DNA from: Breznakiella homolactica
GTDB taxonomy: Bacteria; Spirochaetota; Spirochaetia; Treponematales; Breznakiellaceae
Reading direction: 5' to 3'
Assembly (NCBI RefSeq): GCF_016616095.2
Contig: NZ_CP067089.2
Span: 2,852,001 to 2,916,000 of the forward strand
Length of the DNA stretch: 64,000 bases
The notes beneath the pieces were generated by a model. It was not told where the DNA came from, searched no databases, and was given only the letters and a program-made list of their open reading frames with translations. Every line of letters begins with the position of its first letter. The first letter of the stretch is position 1. The position numbers and the translations under genes are program-made. Positions 34,628 through 43,154 of this stretch are shown here, piece by piece.

Positions 34628-36644
34628 AATTTAAGGCTCGTTCGATTAATACCTCTTTATATATTTCCGGAAGGTCATTAAAATAGGCACTGAATCCCCA
34701 AACACGGACAATCAAATTTGGAAATTTATCCGGGCTATTCTTCGCTTCAATTAATGTTGAAGCAGATAAAACATTAAACTGCATTTGAAAAACACCTTGT
34801 AAAAAAGCGGCCCTCACCATTTGATGAAATGATTCATAATTATTCTGTATAAATTTTGGTGCGACCATTACATCAACAACATTTCCATTAAATCTATTTC
34901 CACTATAATCAAGTTTTGAGGCAAATGAAAACAGCGATGTATAATCAGAGGAGTTTTCACTTGAAATATGTACAGAAAAAGGATCATTCTTCCTTCTTCC
35001 ATCAGGAGTCGCAGGAAAACCAATTGATTCTGAAAGATAATTTGGAGAACTGACTCCGATTTTTATTTTTCGCTTTTTATTTTCAGGGATTGATGTTAAT
35101 GTTGTTTCTGATGCAAAAATGAATATATCATTTACAAGTTTAATAACATCTGGATTATCTGAACCATAATAGTTGGCATTATTTTGTAATAATTTTCTTA
35201 TACTCTCTTTGTCAATAAAATCATTAATTAATATAGTGTTCAATTCTGATAATGTTATCACTTTCTCATCATATACATATTTTTTTATATTAAACAATGA
35301 ATTTATTGTATTTGGCAATGCAACTGTGGTAAACCCATAATTATTATAGACAGCTCCACCATCAGCGATATCAAGACGATTCTCTAAACAATTTCCGGTA
35401 AAAAGTGAAAGCAATGGGGCTTTTTCCCATTCCATGGAAAATGCTTCTTGTACTAATTTTTCACAATAAAGAGCAAGTGTATTTTTATATACATCAATAA
35501 AATCAGAAAAAGTTTCTAGTGAAGGATAAGAATTCAAAACATCCACCAATGGCCGAGCAAAATTGATGGATTTTAAATTATTGGCATCCGAAGATTTACC
35601 AATAATGAACGGTTCCCAGCAAGCCGAAGTCCCATATTCAAAACAATCAGAATAATCATATCCAAATTCTTGTAACAACGGAATGATAATATCATCATTG
35701 GAAAATAGTGGATATCCTATACCAGTCTGAATACATCCCATGCAATCATTTGAAAGTGCCATTGGCCAATTCTTTGATATTCGGACCAATAACTTAGGAT
35801 CAGGAAGGTGTAATTCTTTCGTCGCCTGTATAAAAAAGTGGGTTATATCGTTACAAATATATGTACCGTCTTCCTGAAGGCCACCCAAAATAACTATTTG
35901 ACCAGTGTCTCCTAAAAAAGAACTGCTTTTATAAATATAGTCGCGGTGCAAAACTTTAATAAAATCTTTTATCAAAAGAAAAGCCTTATCAGAACTGAGT
36001 GATCCACTACTTAAATCATGATAATAATATGGTGAAAGGATTTTATCTAAATGGCCCAAACCTATTAATCTATGCCCTTCCTGCCACATAAATTGGTTTA
36101 TTAATAATATTCTTTGTAATGCTTCAAAGAAGGTTTCAGCTTTATTCGTTTTAATGCGCTTCAATGCTGATATTTTTTCTTCATTTTCTCTGGATTTCTT
36201 GATTAAAAGAGCTAAACATCGGTCGATATATTTCTCGATATCATTCAGTACAACAACCATTTTATCGCTAAGGTTTTTCTTTTTAAGGTCCTGTATGGAA
36301 TTATGCAACAACATTGTGTAATCTGGTGTTAAATTGCCAAATACAGAGTGCTCATAAAGTATGATGGTTTTTGTATCAATAGAGTAAAAGAAAGGCGTTC
36401 CTGTATTTTCAATAATCCGGATCTTCCTTAATAATTTACTAGTACGCTTATATTCGTCACGGCTTGATATGAAAGTGTATGAAAAGTATGTTTTAAGAAA
36501 AAAAATAATTTTATTTATTCTCAAAGTGGTATTACTTAAAGTCTTGCTTTTTTCATTTATAAAATAGTAAACCGCATTTTTATAAAAAGCAAAACTTCTT
36601 AAAAAGGGAAGAGACTTTAACCATGATTTAAATCTTAAATTCAT
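34608..36644 (-). CDS. Glycyl radical enzyme of unknown substrate, copy 1
   Basis: A 678-residue member of the PFL/glycerol-dehydratase superfamily, shorter than the usual 760-850. Near the C terminus IVRVWGFSAYF carries the radical glycine (G650). The active-site cysteine loop reads GTSACWEPF, C342 with E344 two residues on, the C-x-E arrangement of the dehydratase/lyase-type GREs and not the Cys-Cys pair of pyruvate formate-lyase. Other family blocks are QEGHRLIGLGHLDKILSPYY and FPATPDGRRKNDPFS. The N-terminal 60 residues are basic and hydrophobic, perhaps membrane-associating. It overlaps wzx by 4 nt and the activase by 20 nt. Role inferred: radical elimination on a glycan, nucleotide sugar or attached diol. 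Confidence 0.9.
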   Translation of the reverse strand: MNLRFKSWLKSLPFLRSFAFYKNAVYYFINEKSKTLSNTTLRINKIIFFLKTYFSYTFISSRDEYKRTSKLLRKIRIIENTGTPFFYSIDTKTIILYEHSVFGNLTPDYTMLLHNSIQDLKKKNLSDKMVVVLNDIEKYIDRCLALLIKKSRENEEKISALKRIKTNKAETFFEALQRILLINQFMWQEGHRLIGLGHLDKILSPYYYHDLSSGSLSSDKAFLLIKDFIKVLHRDYIYKSSSFLGDTGQIVILGGLQEDGTYICNDITHFFIQATKELHLPDPKLLVRISKNWPMALSNDCMGCIQTGIGYPLFSNDDIIIPLLQEFGYDYSDCFEYGTSACWEPFIIGKSSDANNLKSINFARPLVDVLNSYPSLETFSDFIDVYKNTLALYCEKLVQEAFSMEWEKAPLLSLFTGNCLENRLDIADGGAVYNNYGFTTVALPNTINSLFNIKKYVYDEKVITLSELNTILINDFIDKESIRKLLQNNANYYGSDNPDVIKLVNDIFIFASETTLTSIPENKKRKIKIGVSSPNYLSESIGFPATPDGRRKNDPFSVHISSENSSDYTSLFSFASKLDYSGNRFNGNVVDVMVAPKFIQNNYESFHQMVRAAFLQGVFQMQFNVLSASTLIEAKNSPDKFPNLIVRVWGFSAYFNDLPEIYKEVLIERALNYEYSHN

Positions 36645-38086
36645 CTTATATCTTTTTTCAAGGCTTTATTCAAAGTGGATAAAACAAATTCGTCTCTTAA
36701 AACGAATAAGAAAATAACATAGAATACAACCCCGGAAATAATCATAATAGCCAATCCAGCTATATTCAAAGGAAGCAAACTATTCAACAGCTTCAAAATC
36801 ACTAATATAAAGAATGATGCAGCAAAATACTTCCATGATCCTTTTATTAATTTCTTAAAACTGAATATTTTTCGAATATAAATAAATTGCATGATGGTAA
36901 TAACGCTTTCTGCGATTACAGAAGCGATTGCAGCTCCCATGGCCTTAAACCTAGGAATTAAAAAGAAATTAAATAAAATGTTAATTATCGCTCCGGAAGT
37001 TACAGTTATAGTAAAAATATTCTCCTTTTTTAAAGGAATAAGATACTGTATGCCAGTAACATTATTTAGACCAATTATTAAGAAAAGACAACTTAATATT
37101 TGAAGCAATATTATTGAATTTTCATAACCTTCTCCAAAAAATATCGGTACAAAACGTGATGCAATATTCTGTATCCCGATCATCATTGGAAGTGATACTA
37201 AAAGTACAAAAGAAAAAGATCTGATAAGATATGCCCGGATTTCTTCATGCTTATTATTAGCGTTTAAATTCGAAATACGAGGGGTCATGACTGTACCTAA
37301 TGATGTTACAATCACCATCAAGAGTCGGATAATTTTTATTGCCTGTTCATAATAACCATTCTCTAAAGAAGATTTTGTAATAAAACCTATCATAGTTTTA
37401 TCGAGTACAGTATAAATTTGCATTGCAATCTGAGGAACGAATAGGTACAGTATTTTTCTTAAATGCTTGAATGGTTTAATCTTTTTTAGATTAATGTTTT
37501 GTTTAAAAATATCTTTAATTACAGAAGGAAATAAAAAGAAACTAGTAAGAAAACTGCACCCGACGATAATCCAAATATATTTATAAAGGTCATGTGAATT
37601 CTTAACAAAGAGGAATACTAAAACAATCCCTAACAAACGGATAGATATGTTTCTTATAGAAAGAATTTTAAATTTTTCTTGTCCTTGGTAATACCAGGCT
37701 ATATCAAAAATTACAGAAATAATTTCTAGACTTTGAATTAATAAAAATACTTTATATTCAGGTAACAACTGAATAAAAAGAAAAAAAAGAAGAACACTGA
37801 TCGATACGGTAACTAAACGAAGTAAAATTATCTCACAAGCTACTTCTGCTTTTTTCTTTTGATCATCCCGATGATAAGCTATTTCCCGTTGTCCATATAA
37901 ATTACTCCCCAATAATCCAAATAAAATAAAATACGAAGCAATAGATGCAGTAAAACTGTAAATTCCAATTCCTTCAGGTGTAAGAATCCTCGATACGTAT
38001 GGGACTGTAATTATTGGTGCAATTATTAATAGTATTTGATAACTGAGATTATAAAAATAATTTTTCTTAATAGATATTGCGGACAC
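36641..38086 (-). CDS. Oligosaccharide flippase, Wzx-like (copy 1)
   Basis: A 481-residue polytopic protein of the polysaccharide transporter (MATE/MOP) superfamily with about 12-14 helices. Landmarks are SYQILLIIAPIITVPYVSRILTPEGIGIYSFTASIASYF near the start (a family signature region, residues about 14-50), IAWYYQGQEKFK, TPRISNLNA and GLNNVTGIQYLIPLKKE. By family it flips the undecaprenyl-linked repeat unit across the inner membrane. The GRE start codon overlaps its stop. The same wzx-GRE junction recurs at 63348-63351. AT-rich. Confidence 0.92.
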   Translation of the reverse strand: MSAISIKKNYFYNLSYQILLIIAPIITVPYVSRILTPEGIGIYSFTASIASYFILFGLLGSNLYGQREIAYHRDDQKKKAEVACEIILLRLVTVSISVLLFFLFIQLLPEYKVFLLIQSLEIISVIFDIAWYYQGQEKFKILSIRNISIRLLGIVLVFLFVKNSHDLYKYIWIIVGCSFLTSFFLFPSVIKDIFKQNINLKKIKPFKHLRKILYLFVPQIAMQIYTVLDKTMIGFITKSSLENGYYEQAIKIIRLLMVIVTSLGTVMTPRISNLNANNKHEEIRAYLIRSFSFVLLVSLPMMIGIQNIASRFVPIFFGEGYENSIILLQILSCLFLIIGLNNVTGIQYLIPLKKENIFTITVTSGAIINILFNFFLIPRFKAMGAAIASVIAESVITIMQFIYIRKIFSFKKLIKGSWKYFAASFFILVILKLLNSLLPLNIAGLAIMIISGVVFYVIFLFVLRDEFVLSTLNKALKKDIR

Positions 38087-38098
38087 GGCCTTTCCTAA

Positions 38099-39745
38099 TT
38101 AAAAGGAATATTTAACTCTCGCGGAAAAAGAGCAGTTAAATCTATGGGTTGAATCCCCATTTGATTTCCCATTATATAATGGATTATGTTCATCTTCAAA
38201 AACAAACTGTCCGAAAACGGATAAATTCTCAGTGATGTAATACAAACCGGAAATTCCAAAATCAAGAAGCAGTCTAATATTCCGTTCAGCAACAAATATA
38301 TTATTTTTAAAGTCCTCAGGATAAGCTTTTGAATCAATAAACATTGTGTAATCGAGGTCAGGATTCCTTCGCTGGAAGAATATCTGGCCATATCCTTTTG
38401 GGTAATACAGCTTAAATCCAATATACTGGCTGTTTCCACCCGTTCCGATACCGGCTCCCAGCCATTGTCCACGATTGGTATGACCTTGTGTTATTATGTG
38501 ATGTGCATAAAAAGTTGAGGACCAGCTTATCAACCTATCATAATCTTGGGAACATTCCAGACTGGTAACTTCTAAAAGGATCTCACCTTTAAAACGATCG
38601 GAAATGTTCAGGGATTTTTTTATTCCAATGGTATAACCTGCTGTATGAAAAGGGTATCGGAGTACATAGTCTAAACTCGGGCTGAAATCATTCCGCCCCC
38701 ATTCAAGATAAATATTTAATCCTGCAGCAGGTAAAAGATAATCCAGAACAATCGATGCCCTCTGGTCACTTTCATCCGACCCTGCACCCGTATCCATAAA
38801 CGGCCACAGCAGGGTAAAGATATCAGATGCATCCATATTATCCCACTTTGAAAGCATAATCCGGTTTAATCCGATAGTTAGCCCGGGAAGGAAAGGCACT
38901 CCATAAGCAATTGAGAAACCAGTAATCAAATTATGGTCATTCGAGGAATCGTTATCAAAATAATCGGACTCACTGAGATATCCCCACCACGCGCGGGTTT
39001 CAATATCACCCCAATGGATCCCTAAGAAATCTATGGATTGTTTTCTCAACCCGATATCCAATTTGGGATATGAAGCGGCGTTATTTGAGTGTATAATAGG
39101 ATTGATCTGCGCAGGGCCAAGCCAAATCGGCTGGGTTCCGAATCCGACCGTAAGTGTTTTCCAAGAATACCGTATCTCGGAATCTCCCCAGTCAAATGTA
39201 AAGAAAGGTTCATCCCCGAAGCGCTGGGGAGCATCGATGCTTGATACCCCATAATATCCATACATTTCTGCTTTGTCAGTATAGTTAGCTCCAGAATAAT
39301 TAGGTTTCATGTAATCAAATGACAAATTCTGGCTGAAGCTTATCTGTGGCTTAAAGGTCGCTTCAATACCATAGGCTTCAAACCGGACACCGGCGGTCAG
39401 GCTGGAGTTAAATCCTTTTCCCTGCCATAAAGCGCCGTCATTCTGGCCATAGGGAGCGGCAGTGTTAACGGACATAAAAAGTTCCGGGCCGTATATACGG
39501 GTATCAATAACGTTGAAAAACCGGTGTGTTTTTCCTAGATTGTTTTCCTGCCAGATATGGGTAACACCTGGTTCTATATTCCATATGGAATCGGAAAGTG
39601 TTCTGTAATTCAGAGTCGGCCGTTCGACTTTACCCTGCAGAGCAAGGAAATCGTAATACTGTTCCGTCTGTGATACCAGGGCTTCCTGGGATACGGCTAT
39701 TGCTGCAGGTATCAGCAATAAAAAGAGAAAGCAAAACTTTTTCAT
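38099..39745 (-). CDS. Capsule assembly Wzi-family outer-membrane protein
   Basis: A 548-residue exported beta-barrel with a signal peptide (K-K-F-C-F-L-F-L-L-L-I-P-A-A-I-A-V-S-Q) and an aromatic C-terminal strand ending K-Y-S-F. It resembles Wzi-family proteins in layout: an L-A-L-Q-G-K-V-E-R-P-T-L-N-Y-R-T-L-S-D helix region, then W-L-G-P-A-Q-I-N-P-I-I, a recurrent Wzi-type barrel segment, and many amphipathic strands. Wzi binds and organises surface polysaccharide. The start is taken at ATG 39745 (MKKFCF). It is encoded 12 nt before wzx and after a second barrel gene, and marks the return to moderate GC. Confidence 0.82.
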   Translation of the reverse strand: MKKFCFLFLLLIPAAIAVSQEALVSQTEQYYDFLALQGKVERPTLNYRTLSDSIWNIEPGVTHIWQENNLGKTHRFFNVIDTRIYGPELFMSVNTAAPYGQNDGALWQGKGFNSSLTAGVRFEAYGIEATFKPQISFSQNLSFDYMKPNYSGANYTDKAEMYGYYGVSSIDAPQRFGDEPFFTFDWGDSEIRYSWKTLTVGFGTQPIWLGPAQINPIIHSNNAASYPKLDIGLRKQSIDFLGIHWGDIETRAWWGYLSESDYFDNDSSNDHNLITGFSIAYGVPFLPGLTIGLNRIMLSKWDNMDASDIFTLLWPFMDTGAGSDESDQRASIVLDYLLPAAGLNIYLEWGRNDFSPSLDYVLRYPFHTAGYTIGIKKSLNISDRFKGEILLEVTSLECSQDYDRLISWSSTFYAHHIITQGHTNRGQWLGAGIGTGGNSQYIGFKLYYPKGYGQIFFQRRNPDLDYTMFIDSKAYPEDFKNNIFVAERNIRLLLDFGISGLYYITENLSVFGQFVFEDEHNPLYNGKSNGDSTHRFNCSFSARVKYSF

Positions 39746-39775
39746 GTTTAAACATCCATTGATCAAATATGGTAA

Positions 39776-41077
39776 TTAATGTTCATACCAGCCGTACCGA
39801 TAGTTTCCGGAAACCTGCACCGCCAGGGTTACACCGAAGGGGCGGTTCCGTTTGTCCTCATTCTGCCGGTAATACGTTCCATCATAACTGCCGAGAGCTA
39901 TATTTCCTATAAGGTACACTGTCATATTCTCAAAGGGGCTGAAACTGATACCCGGAACAAATAAGCCGGTATTTTCTTCATACCCATACAGGAAGCGTCC
40001 ATAGATCCGGAAACTCTTCCAGTTTACCGGCCGCCACACAACATTCAACGCGGTATTGATACCGCCCACCAGGCTCGAAACTTCAGCTTCTTTTATATCA
40101 TTTTCCGGCTCATACCAGAGCGCGTTTTTTTCACCGTTGTAGAAAAACTCGGCGTTTACGGTAAGTTTATCCGCGAGGAAATCCTGTATGAATCCGATAT
40201 TGCCGGAGAGCCGGACGTTATCCCAGTTTTCATGGGAAACAGAAATCAAACCTTCGGCGTAAACTTCGGTTTTTCTAAAAAGGGTGCTTTTTACGGAAAA
40301 CGCCCCATATAGCGGCAAAAGGTCGTGGTAGAAAACACTGAGATCAATATCGGCGCGCCGAAACGCAAGATTGTATTTCCCGCCGTAGCCGATTTCCTTA
40401 AAACTTGGATCACTGTTCCCGTCGTAATCCATAAACCCCCGCCGGGTCAGAGCTATAAGCTGCGCTCCCCCTATACCGATGGGAATATCCAGTTTGAACA
40501 TATAGGGGTCGCCGGGACTCGTGATTACCGAAGGTATGCGAGAAAGAAGGTTGGCGAATTCATAGTTCCGGGAAATACCCCAGTTCGCAGTAAACTTTCC
40601 TGCCCTGGCAAATACCCTCTCAGAAAAATTATAATCCAGAAAAAATTCCTTGATTTCAAGATTAAGAGACGGAAAAGAAAATCCTGTTACCTGCCGGACC
40701 CGCATAGAATTTGAAATTTGGAAATCCAGGGCCAGAGCGGCGCTTGCCTCAATTCCCAGAACATAGGAGTATTCGGAATCCCGTTCCGCGTCGGCCCAGG
40801 GAACTTCGGATAAGCCCGGTGAAAAACCGCCGATAAAAGAATATGAAGCGTCGATCGAAAATCCCCGGGGCCGGAAATTGGTACGCAGCGCACTAGGTTC
40901 AGCCGGCTCGGAAGAACCCTTTTCCGGCGATGATCCATCTTCTGGAAGAGGCGGCGGTTCATCAAAAAGCGAATCAAAGTCAAATTCAAAAAGCTCTGAT
41001 CCCGCTTCCTGGGAAAAAATCGCAGGACCAGAGAAGAGAAAGATGAGAAGAAAAAGAATTATGACAGGGCGGGTCAT
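39776..41077 (-). CDS. Outer-membrane beta-barrel protein of unknown function
   Basis: A 433-residue exported protein with signal peptide (about 1-22, I-F-S-Q) and a low-complexity acidic, proline/serine-rich linker (about 25-65, F-D-F-D-S-L-F-D-E-P-P-P-L-P-E-D-G). The rest is alternating barrel strands (KFTANWGISRNYEFANLLSRIP, then paired strands to an aromatic-rich end). No family is recognised beyond an outer-membrane barrel. Its stop overlaps nothing downstream (30 nt to the Wzi gene), but its first base overlaps the stop of the LolA-like gene, so it belongs to the exporter operon and may be its outer-membrane exit or receptor. Confidence 0.72.
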   Translation of the reverse strand: MTRPVIILFLLIFLFSGPAIFSQEAGSELFEFDFDSLFDEPPPLPEDGSSPEKGSSEPAEPSALRTNFRPRGFSIDASYSFIGGFSPGLSEVPWADAERDSEYSYVLGIEASAALALDFQISNSMRVRQVTGFSFPSLNLEIKEFFLDYNFSERVFARAGKFTANWGISRNYEFANLLSRIPSVITSPGDPYMFKLDIPIGIGGAQLIALTRRGFMDYDGNSDPSFKEIGYGGKYNLAFRRADIDLSVFYHDLLPLYGAFSVKSTLFRKTEVYAEGLISVSHENWDNVRLSGNIGFIQDFLADKLTVNAEFFYNGEKNALWYEPENDIKEAEVSSLVGGINTALNVVWRPVNWKSFRIYGRFLYGYEENTGLFVPGISFSPFENMTVYLIGNIALGSYDGTYYRQNEDKRNRPFGVTLAVQVSGNYRYGWYEH

Positions 41078-41838
41078 CAGCGGTTAACCGTTTCAAGGAA
41101 AGTTTTAGAGTAGACCGAATCGGGGACCTTTTCAAAAGACGGCTTTGTAATGGTGATCTGGGTTTTTTCGTTCACGAATGTTCCATTTATTGTTGCACCA
41201 CGGAGGGTATCCACAAAAAGAATTCTCCGGGGAACTAAGCGGCGTCCGATCTGCTGATAGTCGGGAAAAGCCGACGTACGGAGCAGCTGGCCGGAAAGGC
41301 TGTAATCTTCCGTTTTCCGGACGAGCCCATCCTCGCTGATCCAGATTTTCATCTTGGGGTAGGTTAGTTCATCGGTTAACCCTTCCAGGGACAGAACACG
41401 GCAGTTAAAACGGCCAAGCATCTCGTCCTCCCCGGATACGATCCGGTAATCCTCCGCCAGGGTAGACCTGGTAAAGTCGGAATTGCGGGCATTGGTATTC
41501 TGGAAGCGGTCCTGGCTGCTGGTAGTGTTAAAACGCCGGCTTTCAGGATCGTAAAACCAGAGAGTCTTCCCCTGTTTAAGGTAACCTTGGCCTTTGCTGA
41601 CGGTGGGCTGCATGATAACAATTACATACATGTCCTGAGAATCCCGGCGGAAAACCCCCGCTACAGTGGTGGACCGGCTCTGTCCGGGTTTATCCTGGAC
41701 AATGGTATACTCCGCGGAAAAATCCGTATCGTAATAACTGGCCAGGGAGTCAGCCTGCTTGAGCAGTTCCAAGTCGCTGATTGCCCAGACAGAGGGATAT
41801 ATACATAGCAGCATGCCGATTATCAGTTTTATTCTCAT
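41077..41838 (-). CDS. LolA-like outer-membrane lipoprotein-sorting family protein
   Basis: The 253-residue periplasmic protein has a signal peptide (about 1-19, S-V-W-A) and a LolA/LppX-type fold signature: FSAEYTIVQDKPGQSRSTTVAGVFRRDSQD split over two strands, then K-G-Q-G-Y-L-K-Q-G-K-T-L-W-F-Y-D-P, RRFNTTSSQDRFQNTNARNSD and KMKIWISEDGLVRKTEDYS. Such proteins cradle a lipid or acyl chain while moving it between membranes. It lies 2 nt after an FtsX-type permease gene in an operon with its ATPase and two barrels, so I infer a shuttle between the transporter and the outer membrane. Whether the cargo is lipoprotein, lipid or glycolipid is open. Confidence 0.85.
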   Translation of the reverse strand: MRIKLIIGMLLCIYPSVWAISDLELLKQADSLASYYDTDFSAEYTIVQDKPGQSRSTTVAGVFRRDSQDMYVIVIMQPTVSKGQGYLKQGKTLWFYDPESRRFNTTSSQDRFQNTNARNSDFTRSTLAEDYRIVSGEDEMLGRFNCRVLSLEGLTDELTYPKMKIWISEDGLVRKTEDYSLSGQLLRTSAFPDYQQIGRRLVPRRILFVDTLRGATINGTFVNEKTQITITKPSFEKVPDSVYSKTFLETVNR

Positions 41839-41840
41839 GT

Positions 41841-43151
41841 TTATTTCATACCTCCGGATAACATATTCGGTAGAGGTGACCGGGAAGCCCTATATGATGG
41901 AAACCAGACAGCGGGAAAAAGGATACAAAAAACCGCGATAATATTGGTAAAGATAGTTCTGGGCATATACCGGGCCGAGAGGCGGCCTTCTTTCATAAAA
42001 ATTTCAAAACTGGGAAACCATGAGAACGAAAGAAACCCCGAAAAATATATAATGATCCTGGCAAGAATAAAACCTGCCGCCAGCGAAATCACCCCTAAAA
42101 AAACCGTTTCCATGGTGAGGAGAAAACGGATATCTACTTCATAAAACCCAATGGCCCGCATGGTACCGACCTCTTTCATACGTTCATGGAGAATAAGACG
42201 GTAAGTGACCATAGCGCTAACAAAGATTATCATCAGCATCATTATGTAGAGAAAATAAGTAAGTATATCCATGGCATTCAGAAGTTCTGAAACTTCAGAA
42301 AGATAAACCGGGATGGTAAGTATCATATACTTAATTCCGGACCAGGAAAGATTGTTTTCCTGTTCCAGCTCATCCCGGTTTGAGACAAGAGGCCCCATCT
42401 GCAATTTGTCTTCAAGGGCATTCTGAAGGATTATCTTTTTTTCATCCACCCTGCTCCGGTCACTAAAGAAAAGTCCCACAGCGGAACAATCATTGTCCCC
42501 AAACCGGAGGAGCCTGTTGAGGGTTAGCCGGGAGACATACGCTTTGTAATAGCCAAAAATACTTGTATCTTCCACGATTGCCCGAACAATGAAGACCCCA
42601 GTATTTTTCTGGCCGGTTCGGGTTTCCGTCTCCAGGATCAGACTGTCACCGATTCTGGTTCCAAGCTCTTCAGCCACAGGCATAGAAAGAATGATAGAAT
42701 CATCCCCCTCCAAATCATTTATTGGAGGAAATGAATAATTCAATTTCTTGAAAAATCTGGCTTCATTTTCCCAGTCTACACCGATAACGTATTTCAGACG
42801 AACAGCTTCCCCATTAAAAAATACAACACCTTTGTTTCCGGAATGAGTGCGCAACACCATCTCGGTAGGATTAAGCGCTGTTTCTTCAATGGCGCTTAAA
42901 ATTGTTTCAACTCCAGCAGAATTAATATAGGCTCTCTGTAAAGAACTTTGGTCATCTCCAGTTATTACAATATCCCCAGCGTAATGGGACTGAGCGGAAT
43001 TGTAAACATTCTCCGCCATACCATCCTTAAGAGCGGTGATGAAAGTGACAATGCCAAAGCCGAAGATCAGCGCCGCCGCCAGGAATAAATAGCGGCGGCG
43101 GTAGCGGTACAGATACTTAAGAGCCAGCTGAAATATTTTAAGAACTTTCAT
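41841..43151 (-). CDS. ABC transporter permease, FtsX/LolC type
   Basis: A 436-residue permease with the MacB/LolCE topology: one N-terminal helix (about 21-42), a large periplasmic domain (to about 285) and three C-terminal helices with the FtsX landmark E-R-M-K-E-V-G-T-M-R-A-I-G-F-Y between the second and third. These transporters pull substrates out of the inner membrane by mechanotransmission rather than moving them through a pore. It partners with the permease 3 nt upstream as a heterodimer (LolC/LolE arrangement) and the ATPase at 44606. Confidence 0.9.
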   Translation of the reverse strand: MKVLKIFQLALKYLYRYRRRYLFLAAALIFGFGIVTFITALKDGMAENVYNSAQSHYAGDIVITGDDQSSLQRAYINSAGVETILSAIEETALNPTEMVLRTHSGNKGVVFFNGEAVRLKYVIGVDWENEARFFKKLNYSFPPINDLEGDDSIILSMPVAEELGTRIGDSLILETETRTGQKNTGVFIVRAIVEDTSIFGYYKAYVSRLTLNRLLRFGDNDCSAVGLFFSDRSRVDEKKIILQNALEDKLQMGPLVSNRDELEQENNLSWSGIKYMILTIPVYLSEVSELLNAMDILTYFLYIMMLMIIFVSAMVTYRLILHERMKEVGTMRAIGFYEVDIRFLLTMETVFLGVISLAAGFILARIIIYFSGFLSFSWFPSFEIFMKEGRLSARYMPRTIFTNIIAVFCILFPAVWFPSYRASRSPLPNMLSGGMK

Positions 43152-43154
43152 CCG

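Noticed and set aside
34608-36644. Reading the GRE as a fermentative pyruvate formate-lyase
   Set aside because: It lacks the adjacent Cys-Cys pair, is too short, and sits among glycan genes with no fermentation genes nearby.
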